Below, in pieces: positions 18,535 to 27,920 of a stretch of DNA of 64,000 bases. The translations under genes and the position numbers were made by a program. A model generated the notes under the pieces. That model worked only from the letters and a program-made list of their open reading frames with translations. It did no database searches and had not been told where the DNA came from. Each line of letters starts with the position of its first letter. Within the stretch, counting starts at the first letter, position 1. Origin of the DNA: Nonlabens sp. Hel1_33_55 (GTDB lineage: Bacteria; Bacteroidota; Bacteroidia; Flavobacteriales; Flavobacteriaceae); NCBI RefSeq assembly GCF_900101765.1, contig NZ_LT627735.1, positions 620,001-684,000 on the forward strand, written 5' to 3'.

Positions 18535-20301
18535 TTAATTATTTTTCTTTTTAACGGGAACAGATTCTCCCCAGAAATCATCTTCATTGGAACTTGATTT
18601 TTTCTTTTTGGCGGTGATTTTTTTCTTAGGCTTTACGGTTGTCTTATTGGTTTTCACAGTTTCTCCCCAGAAATCAGAGGAAGCATTTTTAGCTGGTTTT
18701 TTTGAAGTTTTAGCTTTTTTCTTCTTTTTACTAGAAACTGGATTTCCCCAAAAGTCTGTGGACGGTGCTTCATTACCTAAATCACTGACAATGGCATCTG
18801 ACGGCACATCAAAAACCTCTGCGATGCTAATGATTTCTACCGTAACTCCATTTTTAGAGAATTCTTTAGTCAAATCTGATAATGCAGCATAAGCGTCATC
18901 ATAAGTGTTGAAATAACCTACTAATGCAATACTAGAGGTATTCACCTTAGGAATTTTTCCCAACGTACTGTTCAAAAAAGGCCAGCTTCCATCACTGTAT
19001 CGATTTACAGCAATGACATCACTTACCGTAATTTCTGGATTTTCTTCCTCTAATGTGGCAGGCTCAAAGTGAGTGGTAAAAAAGTATGCCGTACTTAAGG
19101 ATTGTGAGGTAGCAGAGTTAGGGTAAGTAATCGCTGGTAATTTGGAATATGCATCTTTGCGCTCCACAATAAGTTTATCAAAATAAGCCTTGCGCTCTGC
19201 TGCTATTCGAGCCTCTTCTCTTGCGATGGCTTCCTGCCGTTCCCGTTCTTCACGTTTGGCTTGACCATTCGCGATCAATCCACCTATGAGATTTGCAGCA
19301 CCTGTAACAACTGACGTTGCATCTAAATTACCCGAAGCGATAGAACTGGCCACTGCATAACTGGTCTGTGCGATTCCCGTTGCCAGTTGATCACCAGCAA
19401 AATACTGTGCCGTCATTTGCATGACTTCTGCATTTTGTGCGTACAGTTGTTGCTTTAGTGCTTCAGTTTGCTGTTGTCTTTGTATATGCGCTTGTTGCAA
19501 CCTTGCTTGCTCTGATGCCTGGCTATTTAGGTCTGCCTGAGACTCTCCATTACGCGCGTATTGTCTAACATACTTTTGCCCTTCATAGGATTTTGTGTAG
19601 TCAGGTCTCACCTGGTTTTGCGCGGTTGCCGTGCTGGAGCTGCGCGATGAGGAACTGCTCATAAAATCATTAGATTGATCGATGGCATAAGAGTTGTCGG
19701 CAGTTGAACTCTGTGATCCTTTATTTGAAGAATTCTTTTTGTAGGATTGCTTGTCTAAAAACTGCTGGATAAAAACCTCTGTATTGGGTTGTCTTGCATC
19801 TGTAATAGTAACGCTTGATATGGCAAAATCAGATAAGTTGTGAGGCGTAGAGCTCGTGTTATCAGCCACCCGAAACGCTTGACCTCCTGATCCAGCGCCA
19901 AAACTTCCAGTCAAAACCTGACCGTTTACTAAGGCCACACGAGCCTGAATTATGTGTGATTGAGTTATGGCAGGCCCATTCCCGCTGTAATCATTATAGG
20001 GATAGATTTTACCTTTGTAGGCATAGCCAGAAGAACTCAAACTGCTGGAACCTATAACCACGCTACCCATAACAAACCACAATTTATCATCTTTTGCAGC
20101 GCCTGGAGAATTATCCCATTTGTATTCGTTTTGTGCTTTGCTTTTAAAAACTACATTACTCAATACAGCCCCATCTTGATTAACACCACCATAACTGGAA
20201 ACGGTATAGGAATCGGTAAAGTCTTGACTGAAAGAGTGGTTAATGATGAATAAAGTAGCCGCAGTAAAACATGTAATTTTAACTAACAAAGAATAATTCA
20301 T
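18535..20301 (-). CDS. Exported protein with SPOR-like segment and C-terminal DFWG/Lys repeats
   Basis: 588 residues; the first gene of the minus-strand array. Signal peptide ends INHSFSQ. Regions in order: a beta-rich N-terminal domain (about 25-180) I do not recognise; a Ser-rich linker; a Gln/Arg-rich coiled-coil stretch (about 255-300); a small Ala/Gly-rich hydrophobic segment; a second coiled coil (AKREERERQEAIAREEA); and a domain around 410-500 whose IALVGYFNTYDDAYAALSDL stretch resembles SPOR-type peptidoglycan-binding domains (weak). The last 75 residues contain DFWGNP, DFWGET and DFWGES separated by lysine-rich spacers. The shared array context suggests an envelope complex with the four paralogues. 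Function unknown. Confidence 0.82.
   Translation of the reverse strand: MNYSLLVKITCFTAATLFIINHSFSQDFTDSYTVSSYGGVNQDGAVLSNVVFKSKAQNEYKWDNSPGAAKDDKLWFVMGSVVIGSSSLSSSGYAYKGKIYPYNDYSGNGPAITQSHIIQARVALVNGQVLTGSFGAGSGGQAFRVADNTSSTPHNLSDFAISSVTITDARQPNTEVFIQQFLDKQSYKKNSSNKGSQSSTADNSYAIDQSNDFMSSSSSRSSSTATAQNQVRPDYTKSYEGQKYVRQYARNGESQADLNSQASEQARLQQAHIQRQQQTEALKQQLYAQNAEVMQMTAQYFAGDQLATGIAQTSYAVASSIASGNLDATSVVTGAANLIGGLIANGQAKREERERQEAIAREEARIAAERKAYFDKLIVERKDAYSKLPAITYPNSATSQSLSTAYFFTTHFEPATLEEENPEITVSDVIAVNRYSDGSWPFLNSTLGKIPKVNTSSIALVGYFNTYDDAYAALSDLTKEFSKNGVTVEIISIAEVFDVPSDAIVSDLGNEAPSTDFWGNPVSSKKKKKAKTSKKPAKNASSDFWGETVKTNKTTVKPKKKITAKKKKSSSNEDDFWGESVPVKKKNN
18562..18756 (-). repeat. Three DFWG(N/E) repeats with polylysine spacers at a protein C-terminus
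   Basis: Codons for DFWG occur at 18739-18756, 18661-18675 and 18563-18579 (minus strand). Two of the three share TTCTCCCCAGAAATC at DNA level. The spacers are lysine-rich and otherwise unlike, so the tetrapeptide is what is conserved. Confidence 0.85.
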
Positions 20302-20451
20302 AAAGATGTTTTTTAATTAAATGCCAGTCAACTGTTCTGTTATTTCTGTGATAATTCTCCTCGGATTTACCGAATTGCCAAAATAATCATAAAATGAATG
20401 CAACGCCATACCCTTTTTGGGGTATATTTTCTCCATTCCTTTCGACTTTTA

Positions 20452-20467
20452 CGCTTTCGCGAAAGCG
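20452..20467. repeat. Dispersed palindrome, copy 5 (16 bp, between divergent genes)
   Basis: CGCTTTCGCGAAAGCG, 150 bases upstream of the minus-strand array and 105 bases upstream of the tricorn-like gene. It is the only intact intergenic copy that is 5' of both flanking genes. Confidence 0.95.
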
Positions 20468-20572
20468 AACTAATCCACCAATTCATTTTTATTTTACTGG
20501 CACGTTGTTCAAAAGAAACGCACAGTTCCAATATTCGTTTTTGAATTATCTTGCTGACTATAATTCAAGTCA

Positions 20573-23500
20573 ATGAAAAATTTACTCTTTCTCTTTTCGT
20601 TTTGTGTATCCATTATAGCTGCAGCTCAAAACGATGCTGGTTGGTTGCGACACAGTTCCATTTCTCCAGATGGATCTCAGATTGCGTTTACCTATAAAGG
20701 TGATTTGTACAAGGTCTCTTCCAATGGCGGTAATGCCCAACAATTGACATTTCATCAAGCGCATGATTATATGGCCGTATGGAGCAAGGATGGGAAAAGC
20801 ATTGCTTTTGCCTCTAATCGTTACGGCAATTTTGATGTCTATGTAATGAGTGCTAATGGCGGTGGCGCAACTCGTATGACGTATCACTCGAGCGATGAGG
20901 AGCCTTACACATTTAGTGCAGATGGATCACAAATCTATTTCGGCGGTTTGCGTCAGGACACCGCTCAACACAGACAATTCCCTACAGGATCACAACCTGA
21001 GGTGTACACCGTACCTGTTGCCGGTGGACGAGTAAACCAATTGTTTACTATTCCTGCAGAAGCTCTTGCCGTCAACAGCGATGGGACGACCATCTTGTAC
21101 CACGATAAAAAAGGTGGTGAGAACGACTGGCGTAAACATCATACCTCAAGTATAGCCAGGGATTTATGGTCATATGATTTGGCTGCCGATAAGCACACAA
21201 TGCTAACGAATTATAACGGTGAAGACCGCCAACCAGTTTATGGAGATGATGACCAGACGGTTTATTATTTAAGCGAACAAAGCGGCAGTTTCAACGTTTA
21301 CAAAATGGACTTGAACAATCCTACCAAATCCACCCAACTAACTGACTTTAAAACACACCCAGTACGATTTTTAAGTTATGGAAATGGTACGTTGAGCTTT
21401 GGTTACGATGGTAAATTGTACACCATGAAAGAAGGCGAGCAACCACAGAAATTGGCCGTCAATATAACAACTCAAGAAATAGGCAATAGCGACAAGTTTA
21501 TTTCAGTAAATGGTGGTGTACAGGAAATGGCAGTGTCACCTAATGGTAAGGAAATTGCCTTTATCGCTCGCGGCGAGGTGTTTGTCACTTCAGTCGAGGA
21601 ATCATTTACAAAGAGATTGACCAACACTCCTGAAGCGGAGGAATTCGTGACTTGGGGACCTGATGGGAAATCGGTGGTTTATAGCAGTGAGCGTAATGGA
21701 AAATGGAGTATCTATAAAACCGAAATACAACGCAAAGAAGAGCCTTTCTTTTTTGCATCCACCTTGCTTAAGGAAACTCCGGTAATTGAAAATGAGAAGG
21801 ACAATTATCTAGCGAGATACTCACCTGATGGTAAGAAGATCGCATTTATAGAAGATCGAAAAACGCTTAAAGTAAAAGATGTGAAATCTGGTGATGAGGT
21901 AACGCTGCTAACTCCAGAAGAGCTTTTTCATATGAGCGATGGTGATAAGTACTTTAGATGGAGTCCCGACAGTAAATGGTTGTTAGTAGATTGGAGCCTT
22001 TCCTTAAGTAATAGCGATGTATTGCTCATGGCAGCAAACGGTTCCAAAAGAGTCAATCTTAATGATAGTGGTTATTACGATTCCAATCCAGTATGGGTCA
22101 ATGATGGAAAACAGATGCTTTGGTTTTCAAATAGAGATGGCTTGAAATCTTATGCCACCAGTGGTTCTACTCAAAGCGATGTGTACAGTATGTTCTTTAC
22201 TCAAGATGCTTGGGATGAATTCAATTTGAGTGAGGAAGAATATGACTTGATGAAAGAAATCAAAAAGCTTTCAGAAAAGAAGTCTGATGACGACAAGGAC
22301 GATAAAAAGAAAGACAAAAAGGATAAGGATAAAAAAGAAGATGAGCCTGTAAAGGATTTGACCTTCGATTGGGATGAGATAAAGGATCGTGTCAAGAAAT
22401 TCACGATTCATTCTTCTAACTTGAATGACGCAGTTCTTTCTAAGGAAAATGACAAATTATACTATCTCACAAGATTTGAGGATAAGCTGGATTTATGGGA
22501 AACCGATTTGCGCACTCAAGAAACTAAAATGAAAATGAAATTAGGTGCATCCTCAGGGAATCTGGAATGGGATGCAGATCGAGACAACCTCTTTTTACTC
22601 AGCAGTGGAAAGATCTCTAAAATTGATCCTGAAAAGGAGAAGAAAGAAGGCGTGGACATCTCTGGTGAGATGGAATATGATGCCGTTGCAGAACGTCAGG
22701 CGATGTTTGACCACGTGTGGCTGCGTACCAATAAAATCTTTTACCATTCAAATTTTCACGGTATCGATTGGGACCAGATGAAAACCGAATATGAAAAGCA
22801 CCTGCCTTACATAGGCAACAGCACAGAGTTTGCAGAGTTACTTTCTGAAATGCTGGGCGAGCTCAACGTTTCTCATGCTGGCGCCAAAGGCGCTAGTTAC
22901 TCCATAGATAATGAGGATGAAACCGCATCGCTAGGAATCTTCATGGATTACAATTACAAGGATAACGGAATCAAAATCGAGGAAATCCTCACAGCAGGAC
23001 CACTTGATAAGGCAAAATTTGATATTAAGCCAGGAATGGTGATCGAGAAAATCGACGGTCAGGAAATCCAGTCCAGTGCTGATGTTGCGAGATACTTGAA
23101 CCGTAAGAAAGACAAGTTCACCTTATTGGAGATTAGCGACCCAGATAAAAAGGAGAATATGGTTGTTACTGTAAAGCCTATTTCGCTAGGTGAGGAACGT
23201 GGTCTACTATATAAACGTTGGGTAAAAACCAATGAGAAAGAAGTTGCTGAAAAGAGTAACGGCAAGTTGGGTTATGTGCATATTCCAGGAATGAGCGATG
23301 GTCCATACCGTGATGTCTATGATAAGATGATGGGTAAATATCACGGTCGCGATGGTGTTATTGTAGATACCAGATTCAATGGCGGCGGCGATCTAGTGGC
23401 AGATCTAGCTGCATTTTTTACGGGCCAGCCATTTATCACGTATGCCACAGAGCAGAAAGTAGTTGGTGGTGAACCTACCTCGCGATGGACTAAACCTACA

Positions 23501-23812
23501 CTTGCAATGATTAACGAGGCACAATACAGTGATGGTCATTGTTTTGCTGCAGGATATAGTGATCTCAAGATTGGAACTACCGTAGGTATGCCTACACCTG
23601 GAACCTGCAGTTTTGCGGGTTGGGAACGCTTGCCAGATGGCTCTCGTTGGGGCGTTGTGCCGGTAAGTGCAAAGGATATCAACGGCGACTGGATGGAAAA
23701 TAACCAGACTAATCCCATGATTCAAGTAAAAAATACGCCTGCTAGTATTAGCAAAGGTATTGACGAGCAGTTGGATCGTGCTATCAAGGAATTAATGAAA
23801 GAAGTAGAGTAG
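20573..23812 (+). CDS. Tricorn-like S41 peptidase with WD40-type propellers and PDZ
   Basis: 1079 residues, signal peptide ending IIAAAQ, so probably periplasmic. Domains in order: TolB/WD40-like propeller blades with repeated SPDGSQIAF / SKDGKSIAF / GPDGKSVVYSS motifs (about 25-560), a remarkable Lys/Asp-rich linker (about 567-595), a tricorn C1-like region, a PDZ domain (AGPLDKAKFDIKPGMVIEKIDG, about 800-870) and a C-terminal S41 protease core with DTRFNGGGDLVADLAAFF and EAQYSDGHCFAAGY, the latter carrying the likely nucleophile Ser. Length and order fit the tricorn protease family, which degrades peptides processively. It is transcribed divergently from the array operon. Confidence 0.92.
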   Translation: MKNLLFLFSFCVSIIAAAQNDAGWLRHSSISPDGSQIAFTYKGDLYKVSSNGGNAQQLTFHQAHDYMAVWSKDGKSIAFASNRYGNFDVYVMSANGGGATRMTYHSSDEEPYTFSADGSQIYFGGLRQDTAQHRQFPTGSQPEVYTVPVAGGRVNQLFTIPAEALAVNSDGTTILYHDKKGGENDWRKHHTSSIARDLWSYDLAADKHTMLTNYNGEDRQPVYGDDDQTVYYLSEQSGSFNVYKMDLNNPTKSTQLTDFKTHPVRFLSYGNGTLSFGYDGKLYTMKEGEQPQKLAVNITTQEIGNSDKFISVNGGVQEMAVSPNGKEIAFIARGEVFVTSVEESFTKRLTNTPEAEEFVTWGPDGKSVVYSSERNGKWSIYKTEIQRKEEPFFFASTLLKETPVIENEKDNYLARYSPDGKKIAFIEDRKTLKVKDVKSGDEVTLLTPEELFHMSDGDKYFRWSPDSKWLLVDWSLSLSNSDVLLMAANGSKRVNLNDSGYYDSNPVWVNDGKQMLWFSNRDGLKSYATSGSTQSDVYSMFFTQDAWDEFNLSEEEYDLMKEIKKLSEKKSDDDKDDKKKDKKDKDKKEDEPVKDLTFDWDEIKDRVKKFTIHSSNLNDAVLSKENDKLYYLTRFEDKLDLWETDLRTQETKMKMKLGASSGNLEWDADRDNLFLLSSGKISKIDPEKEKKEGVDISGEMEYDAVAERQAMFDHVWLRTNKIFYHSNFHGIDWDQMKTEYEKHLPYIGNSTEFAELLSEMLGELNVSHAGAKGASYSIDNEDETASLGIFMDYNYKDNGIKIEEILTAGPLDKAKFDIKPGMVIEKIDGQEIQSSADVARYLNRKKDKFTLLEISDPDKKENMVVTVKPISLGEERGLLYKRWVKTNEKEVAEKSNGKLGYVHIPGMSDGPYRDVYDKMMGKYHGRDGVIVDTRFNGGGDLVADLAAFFTGQPFITYATEQKVVGGEPTSRWTKPTLAMINEAQYSDGHCFAAGYSDLKIGTTVGMPTPGTCSFAGWERLPDGSRWGVVPVSAKDINGDWMENNQTNPMIQVKNTPASISKGIDEQLDRAIKELMKEVE

Positions 23813-23825
23813 TGGTTGAATGAGT

Positions 23826-23843
23826 TCGCTTTCGCGAAAGCGA
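23826..23843. repeat. Dispersed palindrome, copy 6 (18 bp)
   Basis: TCGCTTTCGCGAAAGCGA, 13 bases after the stop codon of the tricorn-like gene. Confidence 0.96.
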
Positions 23844-24011
23844 GATAAATTAAATCTCTCATAACTTCATATTTACTTTTGAATTCTATGGTGCCGCAAT
23901 GTTCACGTTTTTAATTCTTTGAATGCTATTTGTTAAACAATCTAACATTAAGTGCTCTCATATAGTAAAGTTTGGTAAAATTGTAGGATTTTTACGAATA
24001 ATTTCTTGCCA

Positions 24012-27000
24012 ATGAATCCTAAAACTGAGCCAAAAGACAAACATATTATTGTTGCCATAGGAGCCAGTGCTGGTGGATTACAAGCGCTAACAGAATTCTT
24101 TAGCAATATTCCAGAAAAAAGCCCGTATAGTTTTATAATAGTCCAGCACCTATCGCCAGATTATAAAAGCTTTACAGATGAGCTGCTTTCTAAGAAAACC
24201 TCCATCCCAATCACAGAAGCTGTTGATGGTGATGAATTTATCAAGCATCATATTTACGTAGTTCCCTCTGCGAAAAATATAAAATTAGAGAACAAAAAAA
24301 TAAAATTGGTCGATAAGCCATCTGGTAAAAAGCTCAATCTTCCTATCGATATCTTTTTTGAATCATTGGCACTTAACTATAAGGAAGATGCCGTTGCGAT
24401 TATAGTAAGTGGTACTGGAGGCGATGGATCCAGTGGTATTAAATATATCAAGGCAAATGGTGGTCTTGTAATGGTACAGCAATTGGATCAGGCAAAATTC
24501 CAGGGAATGCCTCAAAGTGCCATCAGTACCAATCTTGCAGATTTTGTCCTTCCTGTAGAAGAAATGTATCAGGAGATTGAAGAATTCTTTTCTTCACCTA
24601 GTCTAATGGATGCATCGCAGGAGTTTGCCAATGTCGATGAAAAAAGCCTCAAACATATTCTCGATCTTATTCAGGAATCAACAGATCTGGATTTCAACCA
24701 ATATAAAAAGCCGACGCTTCTAAGACGCATGAGCCGCAGGATGAAAATCTTGCAAATGACATCCATACGTGATTATTATAATTACTTAGAGGATCATCCA
24801 GATGAGGTAGATCAATTACATAAAGATTTTTTAATAGGTGTTACTAAATTCTTTAGAGATAAAGGTGCGTGGGATGTAATGCGCAAGCATGTTATTCCAG
24901 AACTGGTCAAATTCAAAAATCCTGGTGAGGAAATTAAAATATGGGATGTAGGTTGTAATACGGGTGAGGAAACCTATACGCTCGCTATGCTCATTTTTGA
25001 GGAATGCAAAAAGCAGGAGCGCAATCTTAAGCTTAAGATTTTTGCAACAGACATTTCTCAAGAACATCTAGATATAGCAGGAAAAGGACTTTATGAGCCT
25101 AATCAACTGGCTGATATGGACGTGAGCTATATCGCATCTTATTTTAGCAAACAAGAGAATGATAGTTATAAGATAAACGACAAGATCAGAAGATCTGTTT
25201 TGTTTACCAACCATAATATCATCAAGGATCCACCATTTAGCAATGTGGATATGGTATTGTGTCGCAACCTATTAATTTACCTTCAAAATCCTGTACAACA
25301 ACGTGTCTTAAAGGTCTTGCATTACAGCTTGAAATTGGATGGTTTTCTAATGTTGGGACCAAGCGAGAATTTAGGAACTGAACAGAAATATTACGAGGAT
25401 CTAAGCCGTAAGTGGAAGATATTCCGCAATGTGAAGACGACTCATAGAAGTCGCAATAGACATATCAAAGATATTAGTGCTTTTAATTTCACCTCTGAAA
25501 CGCAAAAGAAAAAGAAATCTTCTGAAGCTCCAGAAATTTCTGAAAGATCCCGACGTCGTCGTAAGGCAGAAGAATCCTTAAGTGCAGCAATTCTTGAACA
25601 GTTTAGCGCAACCACCATTCAAATTGATAATAAATTCAACATCATCGAGGCTAGAGGTAACCTCGCTCGATATGCACAATTTCCAGAACAAGGATTTACA
25701 ACAGATCTATTAAAGATTCTTCCAGATGATTTTGAGATTCCTGTCAAAACAGCGGTTAGCAAGGCAAGAAAATCAGAGTCACGTATTATTTATGAGAAGA
25801 TTTTTGTAAATGTTGCGAACAGAGATGAGAAAAGTCTTGTAGATATCATGGTGTTGCCACTCACCCATTCAGAGATGGGCAAGGAAGAAAATTATGTAGT
25901 GACCATCATCGAGCGTGATTTGGCAGAAGCTGATAATACCATTATCCAGACAGCTTCCATGAGCGAAACGGCCGCAAATCGCATTACAGATCTTGAGGAA
26001 GAACTGGAACAAGTCAAGTCAGATTTAAATCGTGCGATTGAAGAGACAGAAACAAGTAATGAAGAGCTGCAAGCTAGTAATGAAGAATTACTAGCAAGCA
26101 ATGAAGAATTGCAAAGTACGAATGAAGAGCTGCAAAGTGTTAATGAAGAACTGCATACCGTTAACAATGAACACATCCAGAAAATGGATGAATTGGCATC
26201 GCTCAATGCAGATATGGATAACCTATTGACGAGTACAGATATAGGTGTTGTTTATCTAGACAGGGATTTGATGATACGCAAATTCACGCCATCCATCAAA
26301 GAACACTTCAGTTTACTAAAACAGGATGTAGGTCGACACATTGATAATTTCACGCTCAACTTTGGAGATAAAAAAGATGATGATCTTGTTGAGATTGCTA
26401 AAAAGGTAATTGAGACTGGTGAGAGTGTAGATAAACGTATCGTAAGTAAAAGTGGCCGTCACTTCTTAAAAAGAATCAACCCATTCTGGGGTGTGAGTAA
26501 AGAAATAGAAGGAGTCGTAATTGGCTTTATAGATATTGAAGAAATACACTTATCGCAAGAAAGCCTAAAACGTAGTGAGAAGAAATTCAAGGATTTCTAT
26601 GATTCAGATCCAGTGATGCACGCAAGTGTCAATCCAAATACTGGAATTCTTCTAGAGTGTAACGTAAAGTTCTACAAGCGTTTGGGCTTCACTAATAAAA
26701 AGCAAGTTATAGGTAAATCTATTTTTAACTTTATTCCTGAAAATAGTAAATCCAAAGCCAGTAAAGCTATTGAAACAGTGCGCAAAGTAGGTGAGGTAAG
26801 AAATTTTGAAGTAGAGTTCAAATCAAAATCTGGTGAACATATTCCCGTATTATTAAACTCCAATCTTAAAAAAGCTCCAGACGGCACTGAATCGACGCGT
26901 AGTACTTTAATGGATATTTCTCAAATCAAAAAGATCGAGAATCAACTGCGTGCTCAGAAAAAGGAGTTGATCCATACGAATAAAGAACTGGAGCAATTTG

Positions 27001-27647
27001 TATCGATCTGTTCCCACGATTTACAGGAACCGTTGAGTACAATTCGATTTGGTAGTGATTTCCTAATGAACAAGTTCAATGATCAATTAGGAGAGAAAGC
27101 CAAAGAGTACGTCTCTTATATCCATGATGCTTCGGGTAGGTTGAGTGACCAGATTAAGGCATTGTTGGAGCACAGCAAATTAGGACAGAATGCTGAAAAA
27201 ACAGATGTCAAAATTGATGAGTTGATTGAAGTTGTCAAGTATGATCTTTCCCAGAAAATAGAATCCAGCAAGGCGACGATTCATAATGGAAAACTTCCCA
27301 ACATTAAAGGCTACAAAACAGAACTTAGGTTATTGTTTCAGAACTTGATAAGTAACGCTATCAAATATTCTAAGGAAGGTGTGGCACCAGATATACGCAT
27401 TTCATCGTTCCAGGATGGCGGTTTCAATGTATTCACGGTTACAGATAATGGTTTGGGAATTGCAGAGGATGATCTGGAAAACATTTTCACCATTTTCAAT
27501 CGCGGTAATGCCAGGCACAAACAGTCAGGAACCGGTGTTGGCCTTGCTCACTGTGAAAAGATTGTCAAGCTTCACGATGGTAAAATCTGGGCAGATTCTA
27601 AGCTAGGAGTTGGTAGTACCTTCCATTTTAAGTTGAAGAGAAACTAG
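24012..27647 (+). CDS. CheB-CheR-PAS-histidine kinase fusion
   Basis: About 1211 residues from ATG 24012 (an in-frame TTG lies two codons earlier). The N-terminus is a CheB methylesterase without receiver: Ser in AIGASAGGLQAL, His in VQHLSPDYKSF and Asp in VSGTGGDGSSG form the catalytic set. CheR follows (RRMSRRMKILQM, WDVGCNTGEETYTLAML, VLCRNLLIYL). A NEEL heptad coiled coil (about 680-720) leads into two PAS-type domains and a HisKA/HATPase unit: His in ICSHDLQEPLSTIRF (about 1002), NLISNAIKYS, GLGIAEDD, GTGVGLAHCEKI. No membrane segment, so cytoplasmic. Such fusions occur in many non-chemotactic bacteria. The signal and the methyl-accepting partner are not visible; no MCP gene is nearby. 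Confidence 0.95.
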   Translation: MNPKTEPKDKHIIVAIGASAGGLQALTEFFSNIPEKSPYSFIIVQHLSPDYKSFTDELLSKKTSIPITEAVDGDEFIKHHIYVVPSAKNIKLENKKIKLVDKPSGKKLNLPIDIFFESLALNYKEDAVAIIVSGTGGDGSSGIKYIKANGGLVMVQQLDQAKFQGMPQSAISTNLADFVLPVEEMYQEIEEFFSSPSLMDASQEFANVDEKSLKHILDLIQESTDLDFNQYKKPTLLRRMSRRMKILQMTSIRDYYNYLEDHPDEVDQLHKDFLIGVTKFFRDKGAWDVMRKHVIPELVKFKNPGEEIKIWDVGCNTGEETYTLAMLIFEECKKQERNLKLKIFATDISQEHLDIAGKGLYEPNQLADMDVSYIASYFSKQENDSYKINDKIRRSVLFTNHNIIKDPPFSNVDMVLCRNLLIYLQNPVQQRVLKVLHYSLKLDGFLMLGPSENLGTEQKYYEDLSRKWKIFRNVKTTHRSRNRHIKDISAFNFTSETQKKKKSSEAPEISERSRRRRKAEESLSAAILEQFSATTIQIDNKFNIIEARGNLARYAQFPEQGFTTDLLKILPDDFEIPVKTAVSKARKSESRIIYEKIFVNVANRDEKSLVDIMVLPLTHSEMGKEENYVVTIIERDLAEADNTIIQTASMSETAANRITDLEEELEQVKSDLNRAIEETETSNEELQASNEELLASNEELQSTNEELQSVNEELHTVNNEHIQKMDELASLNADMDNLLTSTDIGVVYLDRDLMIRKFTPSIKEHFSLLKQDVGRHIDNFTLNFGDKKDDDLVEIAKKVIETGESVDKRIVSKSGRHFLKRINPFWGVSKEIEGVVIGFIDIEEIHLSQESLKRSEKKFKDFYDSDPVMHASVNPNTGILLECNVKFYKRLGFTNKKQVIGKSIFNFIPENSKSKASKAIETVRKVGEVRNFEVEFKSKSGEHIPVLLNSNLKKAPDGTESTRSTLMDISQIKKIENQLRAQKKELIHTNKELEQFVSICSHDLQEPLSTIRFGSDFLMNKFNDQLGEKAKEYVSYIHDASGRLSDQIKALLEHSKLGQNAEKTDVKIDELIEVVKYDLSQKIESSKATIHNGKLPNIKGYKTELRLLFQNLISNAIKYSKEGVAPDIRISSFQDGGFNVFTVTDNGLGIAEDDLENIFTIFNRGNARHKQSGTGVGLAHCEKIVKLHDGKIWADSKLGVGSTFHFKLKRN
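26055..26159 (+). repeat. Five 21-bp tandem units coding a NEEL heptad coiled coil
   Basis: Units start at 26055, 26076, 26097, 26118 and 26139, each with AATGAAGA at the same offset. They encode (S/T/V)NEEL(Q/L/H)xx heptads, a signalling helix between the CheR and PAS parts. This repeat is usual for this fusion family. Confidence 0.9.
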
Positions 27648-27689
27648 CATTTCAGCCGTAATTATCTTGTTGGTATGATGTTGAAATAT

Positions 27690-27709
27690 TTCGCTTTCGC
27701 GAAAGCGAA
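27690..27709. repeat. Dispersed palindrome, copy 7 (20 bp)
   Basis: TTCGCTTTCGCGAAAGCGAA, 42 bases after the stop of the CheB-CheR-kinase gene. Confidence 0.96.
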
Positions 27710-27871
27710 CTCACATCATCATCTGTGCAAATAGTTAACTTTAGTTATTTATTTCATTAATATTCATAGTGAGTTTGTGCTGTTTGGATATTGAATCCGA
27801 TAATAAAATCGATTAAGTGTAATAATACGCTGTATTTCAACCTTTAATCGATGTTTATGATTGCTTTGACC

Positions 27872-27879
27872 TATTTTTG
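27872..27879 (+). promoter_or_regulatory. Candidate -7 box (TATTTTTG) for the secreted HYR protein
   Basis: Matches the Bacteroidota housekeeping -7 consensus TAnnTTTG. No convincing -33 TTG at the expected distance. If used, transcription would begin about 27885, which favours the TTG start at 27921 over the earlier one at 27882. Confidence 0.35.
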
Positions 27880-27920
27880 TTTTGTGTACATCGTTGTACA
27901 CAGGCTCGAATAGCGATCAC

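Noticed and set aside
20394..20576. 60-codon ORF spanning the palindrome upstream of the tricorn-like gene
   Set aside because: Poor composition, no family, overlaps a promoter region; the LSRKR reading here is only a shadow of the palindrome.
14081..27732. Shared 12-mer ATCTGTGCAAAT at 14081 and 27721, both upstream of genes
   Set aside because: In 64 kb about a hundred chance pairs of identical 12-mers are expected, and the flanks do not match.
27677..27736. 19-codon ORF (MMLKYFAFAKAN...) over palindrome copy 7
   Set aside because: Too short, no terminator or context; arises from the repeat itself.
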